A stretch of 5,125 nucleotides of DNA from Niveispirillum sp. (lineage in GTDB: Bacteria; Pseudomonadota; Alphaproteobacteria; Azospirillales; Azospirillaceae), in assembly GCA_016463045.1 (NCBI GenBank), contig JAEMSB010000363.1, positions 1 through 5,125 of the forward strand. Reading direction: 5' to 3'. Under the pieces are notes generated by a model that did not search any database, was not told the origin of the DNA, and worked only from the letters and a program-made list of their open reading frames with translations. Of the stretch, positions 1-4,572 are shown one piece after another. The translations under genes were made by a program, and so were the position numbers. Every line of letters starts with the position of its first letter. Within the stretch, counting starts at the first letter, position 1.

Positions 1-360
1 GCCGCGCAGGTTGAGGCTGGCGCGGCCACCGCCGCCCTGTCCGCCTGTGCTGGACGTGCCGGCGGCGGTGAAGGAAGGCAGCTGATTCAGCGCCGCCTCA
101 ACCTCTACCTGGCCGCTTTCCTTGATGGATTCCGTCGATACGGTGGTGATGGGGCTGACCGCGACATTGTTGGGCCGCTGGATCAGGGAGCCGGTGACCA
201 CAATCTCTTCGATCAGCTCCGTCTTGCCAGCATCGGCCTGCTGTGCCAGCGCCGGGCATGCCAGCATCATGCCGGCGGCCAGCGACAGGGCCAGCGGCGA
301 GGCCGTTTGCCGCAACAGGCCATGCACCGGCGGGCGCGTCTTGATCATCTTCTTGTCCAC
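1..360 (-). CDS. TonB-dependent outer-membrane receptor, N-terminal part (partial)
   Basis: This is the first 120 codons of a TonB-dependent receptor; the gene runs off the left edge of the window, so the beta-barrel is not seen. Residues 1-39 form a signal peptide: a basic stretch (DKKMIKTR), a hydrophobic core, and a likely cut after ALA39 before QQ. A TonB-box-like segment, EEIVVTGSLI, lies at residues 51-60. The plug domain starts near residue 67 (SPITTVSTESIKESG) and includes the typical stretch LNQLPSF (91-97), then a Gly/Ser-rich loop and SLNLRG at the edge. The chosen start is GTG at 358-360, because GGAGG sits five bases upstream. The ATG at codon 5 would lie about 17 bases from that site. 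Such receptors import large or scarce ligands using TonB-ExbBD energy. It lies 92 nt downstream of an exported esterase on the same strand, so it may import that enzyme's substrate or product. Family call is firm; ligand is unknown. Confidence 0.92.
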   Translation of the reverse strand, partial: MDKKMIKTRPPVHGLLRQTASPLALSLAAGMMLACPALAQQADAGKTELIEEIVVTGSLIQRPNNVAVSPITTVSTESIKESGQVEVEAALNQLPSFTAAGTSSTGGQGGGGRASLNLRG

Positions 361-365
361 GTTTT

Positions 366-370
366 CCTCC
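366..370 (-). promoter_or_regulatory. Shine-Dalgarno site that fixes the GTG start of the TonB receptor
   Basis: On the minus strand the bases read GGAGGAAAACGTG. The GGAGG core is five bases from GTG (358-360), an ideal distance. The next in-frame ATG (346-348) is too far away, so GTG is preferred. Confidence 0.75.
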
Positions 371-385
371 CCTTTTTGGCGTGCA

Positions 386-417
386 GGGGTCACCGTTCCG
401 GCAACGGCACGGGCCCC
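386..417 (-). other. Possible mRNA stem-loop just upstream of the receptor's ribosome-binding site
   Basis: In the minus-strand transcript an inner stem CCGTT/AACGG (393-397 with 403-407, five-base loop) is enclosed by outer GGGG/CCCC arms (386-389 with 414-417), with unpaired bases between. It ends 16 bases before the GGAGG site. There is no following T run, so it is not an intrinsic terminator. It could tune stability or translation between the esterase and receptor genes, or be chance in GC-rich DNA. Confidence 0.3.
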
Positions 418-444
418 GGCTTTGCTTTTGCTGATTGTGCGACC

Positions 445-464
445 GGTCCCCGTCAGCGGGGGCC
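445..464 (-). other. Small hairpin with the esterase stop codon in its loop
   Basis: CCCCG (448-452) pairs with CGGGG (457-461) around a four-base loop, TCAG on the plus strand. The loop contains the TGA stop (453-455) of the upstream esterase. Two more GC pairs lie outside one mismatch. No T run follows on the minus strand, so it is a weak terminator candidate; an mRNA-processing or 3'-end-protecting stem is equally possible. Confidence 0.35.
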
Positions 465-1535
465 GATTGCCGTCTGGATGAAATCAAGCGTGTCGGCCAG
501 CGCCTGACGGCTGACCTCCACGGTGCGTTCAGGCTTTTCGGCGATCCAGCTATGGTTGGCACCGTCGAAAATGCGGGTCTTTACAGAGACATTGGCGGCG
601 GCCAGGGCAGAGGCGAACCGGTCCTGCTGCGCCACCGGCACGACATTGTCGTCCCTGCCATGCAGCAACAGGAAGGGCGGGTCCTTGGCATCGACATGCG
701 CGATGGGCGAGGCCTGGCGCACCCGGTCAGCGTCACAGCCGCTACCATTGCAGCCCAGGAACCGGCGCATCGGCTCCGTCGGCGGCGCATCCTTGTTCAG
801 GTAGCTGGGCATGGTGGCAAGGTCATAGATGCCGAACCAGGAGACAACCGCTTGTACGCAATCCGACGCCTGTTCCACCCCGCCCGCACCCGTGGGCACT
901 GTTTCAACGGTGGCGGGACGGGCGGGGGCCGGTGCATCCTCTGCAAAGGCCGGATCGGCGCAACTGGCCCCGACAAGAGCCGCCAGATGCCCACCCGCTG
1001 ACTGTCCCCAGGCGGCGAAACGCGTGGGATCGACACCGAACCGCGAACCATTGGCGCGCAGCCAGCGGATGGCGGATTTCACATCCTTGGCCGCAGCGGG
1101 GAACGGTGCCTCGCCAGAGAAACGGTAACTGACGGAGGCGACGACATAACCCTGGGCCGCGATGGAGGCCAGAACCTTGGGCCAATCCTGGAAGGCCGCA
1201 CTGCGGCGTGGGCCACCACCCATCCAGCCGCCGCCATGAATATAGACGATGACGGGCCGTGTCTTGCCATCCTGTCCCGCCCCCGGAGGCAGGAACAGAT
1301 CCAGCTTCAGTGGCCGGTAACCGGGCACGGTCTTATAGACCACATCCGGCATCCCCGTTACGCCACCGGCAAACGGAACCGTGATGGTGGAAAAGGTATC
1401 GGCCCCCACCTGCTGTACAGAGGCGCCGACAGCGGCATTGGCCGCGACATCGGCGCCACCGGCATGGGCCAGAGGCCCGATGGCCATGGCCGACAGGCAC
1501 AGGAACGCGGATATGGCGGTGACGGAACGCTTCAT
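453..1535 (-). CDS. Exported alpha/beta-hydrolase esterase (BD-FAE/Aes-like)
   Basis: A 360-residue serine hydrolase expected to cleave carboxylic ester bonds in the periplasm or outside the cell. Residues 1-25 form a signal peptide (MKRSVTA start, hydrophobic core, likely cut after AHA25). The oxyanion-hole motif HGGGW is at 100-104. The nucleophile elbow GQSAGG places Ser179, followed by HGRDDNVVP with Asp296 as the likely acid and GANHSW with His328 as the base, so the triad is complete. The segment DVKSAIRWLRANGSRFGVDPTR (151-172) is typical of the HSL/Aes-type family. Four cysteines remain after signal removal (192, 226, 262, 267) and could form two disulfides, which suits an exported enzyme. 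The ATG at 1533-1535 follows a purine-rich GGGGGGAAGA. The gene follows a strong promoter with a palindromic operator and precedes a TonB receptor. Substrate is not readable; feruloyl/acetyl-xylan-type or small aromatic esters are possible. Confidence 0.88.
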   Translation of the reverse strand: MKRSVTAISAFLCLSAMAIGPLAHAGGADVAANAAVGASVQQVGADTFSTITVPFAGGVTGMPDVVYKTVPGYRPLKLDLFLPPGAGQDGKTRPVIVYIHGGGWMGGGPRRSAAFQDWPKVLASIAAQGYVVASVSYRFSGEAPFPAAAKDVKSAIRWLRANGSRFGVDPTRFAAWGQSAGGHLAALVGASCADPAFAEDAPAPARPATVETVPTGAGGVEQASDCVQAVVSWFGIYDLATMPSYLNKDAPPTEPMRRFLGCNGSGCDADRVRQASPIAHVDAKDPPFLLLHGRDDNVVPVAQQDRFASALAAANVSVKTRIFDGANHSWIAEKPERTVEVSRQALADTLDFIQTAIGPR

Positions 1536-1565
1536 TCTTCCCCCCGACCTTTATTTTTGATTTTG

Positions 1566-1597
1566 CGGGTCCCGACGGACGATGCCAGACGGGCCCG
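1566..1597 (-). other. Stem-loop in the 5' leader of the esterase mRNA
   Basis: In the minus-strand leader, CGGGCCC (1597-1591) can pair with GGG-A-CCCG (1573-1566), giving seven pairs with one bulged A and a 17-base loop. It sits between the predicted transcription start (about 1611) and the ribosome-binding region (about 1540), inside an otherwise A-rich leader. Function unknown; a stabilising 5' stem is the simplest reading. Confidence 0.3.
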
Positions 1598-1617
1598 ACT
1601 TTTCTTTCGATAGAGTT

Positions 1618-1646
1618 AATGTACGAAACAGTTCGTACGTCGTCAA
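1618..1646 (-). promoter_or_regulatory. Sigma-70-type promoter for the esterase-receptor unit
   Basis: On the minus strand a -35 box TTGACG (1641-1646) and a -10 box TACATT (1618-1623) are separated by exactly 17 bases. The -35 matches the consensus at five of six positions and the -10 at four of six. A start near 1611 gives a leader of about 75 bases before the esterase ATG at 1535. The whole spacer is occupied by a palindrome, as expected for a repressible promoter. Confidence 0.65.
1621..1638. promoter_or_regulatory. Palindromic operator, probable TetR-family binding site
   Basis: GTACGAA (1621-1627) and TTCGTAC (1632-1638) are perfect 7-bp inverted arms around a 4-bp centre, ACAG. The 18-bp size and symmetry are those of sites bound by TetR-family dimers. 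It fills the spacer and overlaps the -10 box of the promoter at 1618-1646, so occupancy would block RNA polymerase. The gene for a TetR-family protein ends only 73 bp away, making it the obvious candidate binder. I did not find a second copy elsewhere in the window by eye. Confidence 0.7.
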
Positions 1647-1711
1647 TTGTGTTTGTTATACCGCAGTGCGTTTCTTTGCGGATGCTGGAAATCCGTTATG
1701 GGGAGCGCATT

Positions 1712-2380
1712 TCAGCCCTTGCGGCACCAGGTCATGACGATCTCTACCACCTGTTCCTTGCGTCGCGCGGCAGCCGTTTCGGACCCCAGCTCGTACCCGA
1801 AGATGGTGGAGAAGGTGTAGCGGTTTGAGACGTTGTAGAAGCTGAGCGCGCTGATGGTCATGTGCAACTCGACCGGGTCGATATCCGCCCGGAACAGCCC
1901 CTCGGCCACGCCCTTGTCCAGAATGGCCTTCAGACCCTGGATTACATGCTGGCTGCGGCGCTTGATGCCATCGACATTGCCGATGAACGACCCGTGCAGG
2001 ATGTTTTCGTTCATCACCAGCCGGACGAATTCCGGGTTCTTGAAATGGTGGTCGAAGGTCAGGCGGATATGGGCCTTCAATGCCTCTTCCGCGCCGACAT
2101 CCAGGATGGGCAGGGCTGCCTCCGAATCACGGATGGCGATATATTCCTGTTCCAGGACCGCCTGATACAGCCCTTCCTTCGATCCGAAATGGTAATAGAT
2201 CATCCGCTTGGACGTGTCGGTCTTTTCCGCGATCTCGTCGATGCGGGCACCCATCAGGCCCTTGTCGGCGAATTCGCGGCGGGCCACGGCCAGGATATTG
2301 GCCTTGGTCTCATCGGCTTCGGCGGCGCGGGGATTGCGGGCCGGGGTTGCCGATTTCGACTTGGGCGCCGGGGCGTTCAT
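1712..2380 (-). CDS. TetR/AcrR-family transcriptional regulator
   Basis: A 222-residue regulator of normal length for the family. After a 20-residue Ala/Pro/Lys-rich tail comes the DNA-binding domain: helix 1 around KANILAVARREFADKG (26-41), helix 2 RIDEIAEKT (46-54), and the recognition helix region TSKRMIYYHFGSKEGLY (56-72), which carries the classic YYHF-x-K-E-L/G-L-Y signature. The rest (about 80-222) is the helical ligand-binding and dimer domain, with NENILHG at 124-130; it does not reveal the ligand. The ATG at 2378-2380 is the only possible start in the tail, as no ATG, GTG or TTG codon occurs between it and helix 1. No good Shine-Dalgarno precedes it. It probably represses the esterase-receptor promoter just downstream through the palindrome at 1621-1638. 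No such palindrome precedes its own gene, so it may be co-transcribed with the upstream genes. Confidence 0.93.
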   Translation of the reverse strand: MNAPAPKSKSATPARNPRAAEADETKANILAVARREFADKGLMGARIDEIAEKTDTSKRMIYYHFGSKEGLYQAVLEQEYIAIRDSEAALPILDVGAEEALKAHIRLTFDHHFKNPEFVRLVMNENILHGSFIGNVDGIKRRSQHVIQGLKAILDKGVAEGLFRADIDPVELHMTISALSFYNVSNRYTFSTIFGYELGSETAAARRKEQVVEIVMTWCRKG

Positions 2381-2399
2381 GGATGATCCGTTGGATGAT
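2381..2399 (-). repeat. Short direct repeat in place of a ribosome-binding site before the regulator gene
   Basis: The minus strand carries two copies of ATCATCC (2393-2399 and 2381-2387), one starting every 12 bases, the second touching the ATG. There is no GGAGG-like site here, only a GGAT. This suggests weak translation of the regulator; the repeat itself may be chance. Confidence 0.3.
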
Positions 2400-2405
2400 G
2401 ATGGT

Positions 2406-2433
2406 GCGGGGCCACAGGATAATGCGGCCCCGC
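2406..2433 (-). terminator. GC hairpin between the DUF3237 gene and the regulator gene, possible weak terminator
   Basis: Perfect 8-bp arms GCGGGGCC (2406-2413) and GGCCCCGC (2426-2433) flank a 12-base loop. It lies 16 bases after the DUF3237 stop and ends 26 bases before the regulator ATG. No T run follows on the minus strand; on the plus strand a TTTT (2437-2440) follows but no plus-strand gene is present. It may reduce read-through or act as an mRNA 3' stabiliser rather than stop transcription fully. Confidence 0.4.
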
Positions 2434-2449
2434 GCGTTTTGAAGCGAAT

Positions 2450-2932
2450 TCAGCCTTCCGCCGCAAAGACACTGATGATCACGGCCCCGCCACCGGGCAC
2501 GGGCGTGATCCTTCCTACGAAAATGCGGCGGTTCAGCCATTCATATTTCCCGGCGGGCGCGTGGAAGGCGGGCGTGGTCATCAGGTAACGTGGGTCGGGC
2601 ACCGACAGGCCCTTATTATGCACGATGATGACGGCGCCATCATCGGTGCGCAGGGAATAGAGCGCCTCAATCTCCCGCACGCCGTCGGGTCGGTCGATCT
2701 GCCAGTCGGCACCACCGGCCATGACCTCCCCCTTGATCCCGTCACCCGTGAAGGTGCCGCCGGTGATGGGGATGAAGCGGCGCTTGCCATGGTCGCTCAC
2801 CCCCACCTCCACCGCCGGATCGACGGTGACGCGGGCCTGCAGGACCAGACGCAGGCTGGGTGTGGGCACGGGTTCATAGGCCTGGATGGTGGTAGGACAG
2901 AGCAGCAGCATCAGCAGAAGCAGGTATTTCAT
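2450..2932 (-). CDS. Exported DUF3237 (UPF0311) family protein
   Basis: A 160-residue protein whose mature part matches the DUF3237 family over its full length. Recognisable blocks are GKRRFIPITGGTF (49-61), GGADWQIDRPDG (73-84), TDDGAVIIVHNKG (96-108) and TTPAFHAPAGKYEWLNR (119-135), with IFVG just after. The family forms a small beta-barrel; I know of no firmly established biochemical role. Unlike most members, which lack a leader, this one begins with a clear signal peptide (KY, then a run of leucines, likely cut after IQA18). C12 is not in a lipobox, so it is probably a soluble periplasmic protein. The ATG follows GGGAGG at 2939-2944. The gene starts 12 nt after the stop of the exported carboxylesterase, and its Shine-Dalgarno abuts that TGA, so the two are surely co-transcribed and perhaps translationally coupled. 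It may bind or process the esterase's substrate or product, but that is inference. Confidence 0.88.
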   Translation of the reverse strand: MKYLLLLMLLLCPTTIQAYEPVPTPSLRLVLQARVTVDPAVEVGVSDHGKRRFIPITGGTFTGDGIKGEVMAGGADWQIDRPDGVREIEALYSLRTDDGAVIIVHNKGLSVPDPRYLMTTPAFHAPAGKYEWLNRRIFVGRITPVPGGGAVIISVFAAEG

Positions 2933-2944
2933 CTTGGCCCTCCC

Positions 2945-4525
2945 TCAATCCCGCACGCGCGGCGTGCTGGTGGGGGGCGGGGGTGGTGCTTCCCACCCGC
3001 CCAGCAGGTCCAGCGTGGAATAGCGCGGCCAGTCCGCCAGCCGCACCTGCTCGCCCAGTTCCATCAGGCGCGGCTTTTTCGGATCGAAACGCGGCCAGTC
3101 CGGTGATGGTGCCCCGCCCCTGGCGAAGGACAGCAGCATGGATTGCATGCGGGTGGCCAGTTCCATATCCACCGGTTCCCAATCGCGGGTGCGGCGGAAC
3201 AGGTTCAGCGCGTCCAGCGTGCCCAGCCAGTAGGGCACATCGCCGGTATGATAGGCGCCCACCGTCGCCGGATCATGGTCGGCGAAGCGGATGCCCGGTG
3301 TATAGGGGTGGCGGCGCGTGAACAACCAGACATAGGCCGGCTGTTTCTGCGCGTCTGCCCACGCCGCGACCTGCCTGCCTACAGTAGCGTCACGCTGGAT
3401 ATCGGTGATGGCGCGGGGAATGCCGCCTGCATCCTTGACTGCATAGGCCTTCAGAACCTTGTCCGCCACGCCGGGGAAGGATTGACGGATCAGCGCCTCA
3501 TAGGCGGGCAGATCGGCGGCACTGCCCAGCGTGCGGAAGCTCTCATCACGGGTGAAGCCGATCATCACCGGTACGTCGCTGTGCCCGTCCGTCTTCATCG
3601 CCTGATCGGGCGGCAGCGGCAGCACCTTGCCATCCAGCACGATGGGTGACCGGCGGGGTAGGGCGGTGGCGATGATCCGGTCTCCGGCCACCGCGCGCAT
3701 GTCGGCCAGGGAGCCGGCCTTCAGCGCGTCCTGCAACCGCTTGCCATCTGCCTCCGCATCGGCCAGCGGAATGGGGGGTAGCAGGGCGCCGAAGGGGCTG
3801 CCGCTCATGCCGACGGCGCGGTGGAACAGGCCCTTGGCCTCCGGGCTGGCCATCAGCAGGCCGATTGACATCGATCCCGCCGATTGCCCCACTAGGGTGA
3901 CATTGCTGGGATCGCCACCGAAGCCCGCGATATTGTCGCGGACCCAGCGCAGGCCCTGGATCTGGTCCATCAGCCCGTAATTGCCGGAATTTCCCCCGCC
4001 TTCCGCCGAAAGGTCGGGATGGGCCAGAAAGCCCAGCGTGCCGACACGGTATGAGAGGGCGACATAGACCACGCCCTGCTTTGCCAGAAACTCTCCGGAA
4101 TAGTTGGGCATGCTGGCGGAGCCGACATTGAACGCCCCGCCATAGATCCAGACCATCACCGGATAGGGCTTGCCCGCCGGCGCCGGTTCTTTAGGTGCCC
4201 AGACATTCAGGTACAGGCAATCCTCGCTGATCGCCTCGTGCCCGAAATAATGGTTGATGGTGGAACCGCGCATGGGTTGCAGGCACATGGGTGCGAAACG
4301 GTCGGCATGCAGCACACCGTTCCAGCCCTGTACCGGCTGCGGCGGGCGCCAGCGCAGATCGCGCAGGGGCGGGGCCGCGAACGGCACCCCCAGAAAGGCG
4401 TTGACGCCGCTGTCCAGCAATTTGCCCTCAATCACACCGCCATCGACCTTCACGGTCTGGGCGGATGCCATAACGGGCAGGGACAGGCAGGCAACGCCCA
4501 GCAGCAGGCGGGACCAGATGGACAT
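2945..4525 (-). CDS. Exported type-B carboxylesterase
   Basis: A 526-residue member of the type-B carboxylesterase/cholinesterase family, of normal bacterial length (PnbA-like). Residues 1-22 are a signal peptide (likely cut after ASA22), placing the enzyme in the periplasm or outside. The oxyanion loop YGGAF is at 128-132, the second family signature EDCLYLNVW at 101-109, and GQSAG places the nucleophile Ser215. The acid is likely Glu328 (GFTRDESF) and the base His426 (GAYHTGDVPYW), so the enzyme looks active. Cys81 and Cys103 match the family's conserved first disulfide. A proline-rich tail (five prolines at 514-518) ends the protein. The ATG at 4523-4525 follows GGAGGA with ideal spacing. 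It lies 47 nt after a 3-dehydroshikimate dehydratase gene and 12 nt before the DUF3237 gene. A hydroxycinnamoyl-quinate (chlorogenate-type) or other aromatic ester is a plausible substrate from context only. Confidence 0.93.
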   Translation of the reverse strand: MSIWSRLLLGVACLSLPVMASAQTVKVDGGVIEGKLLDSGVNAFLGVPFAAPPLRDLRWRPPQPVQGWNGVLHADRFAPMCLQPMRGSTINHYFGHEAISEDCLYLNVWAPKEPAPAGKPYPVMVWIYGGAFNVGSASMPNYSGEFLAKQGVVYVALSYRVGTLGFLAHPDLSAEGGGNSGNYGLMDQIQGLRWVRDNIAGFGGDPSNVTLVGQSAGSMSIGLLMASPEAKGLFHRAVGMSGSPFGALLPPIPLADAEADGKRLQDALKAGSLADMRAVAGDRIIATALPRRSPIVLDGKVLPLPPDQAMKTDGHSDVPVMIGFTRDESFRTLGSAADLPAYEALIRQSFPGVADKVLKAYAVKDAGGIPRAITDIQRDATVGRQVAAWADAQKQPAYVWLFTRRHPYTPGIRFADHDPATVGAYHTGDVPYWLGTLDALNLFRRTRDWEPVDMELATRMQSMLLSFARGGAPSPDWPRFDPKKPRLMELGEQVRLADWPRYSTLDLLGGWEAPPPPPTSTPRVRD

Positions 4526-4528
4526 GTT

Positions 4529-4534
4529 TCCTCC
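4529..4534 (-). promoter_or_regulatory. Strong Shine-Dalgarno site of the type-B carboxylesterase
   Basis: The minus strand reads GGAGGAAACATG, a near-perfect anti-16S match with close spacing to the ATG at 4523-4525. The short 47-nt gap upstream shows no convincing promoter, supporting translation from a longer mRNA started beyond the right edge. Confidence 0.7.
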
Positions 4535-4555
4535 GTGATTCTGTTGCTTTTAGTG

Positions 4556-4571
4556 GGCGCTGTTCCGCGCC
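4556..4571 (-). other. Short hairpin directly after the dehydratase stop codon
   Basis: GGCGC (4556-4560) and GCGCC (4567-4571) enclose a six-base loop, one base after the TGA at 4573-4575. A five-pair stem without a T run is too weak for an intrinsic terminator, so read-through into the carboxylesterase gene is expected. Confidence 0.25.
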
Positions 4572-4572
4572 T

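Noticed and set aside
435..1613. Long open frames on the plus strand opposite the esterase (for example 435-1001 and 1236-1613)
   Set aside because: They lie antisense to a gene with a complete catalytic triad and signal peptide, have no recognisable domains, and are expected by chance in GC-rich DNA.
1655..1660. TATAAC on the minus strand as an alternative -10 box upstream of the main promoter
   Set aside because: No acceptable -35 box lies 16-18 bases upstream, whereas the TTGACG/TACATT pair has ideal spacing.
1661..1681. CCGCA/TGCGG inverted repeat as a terminator of the TetR gene
   Set aside because: Only five pairs with an 11-base loop and no T run on the minus strand.
1862..2386. Open frame of 174 codons on the plus strand opposite the TetR gene
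   Set aside because: It mirrors the TetR coding sequence, matches no family I recognise and has no convincing ribosome-binding site.
2969..2987. G-rich tract as a G-quadruplex regulatory element
   Set aside because: It is explained by the proline codons (CCC/CCA-rich) of the carboxylesterase tail and lies on the non-mRNA strand.
2561..3649. Plus-strand open frames of 181 and 168 codons opposite the DUF3237 and carboxylesterase genes
   Set aside because: Shadows of two clearly recognised minus-strand genes with good starts and motifs; no independent support.
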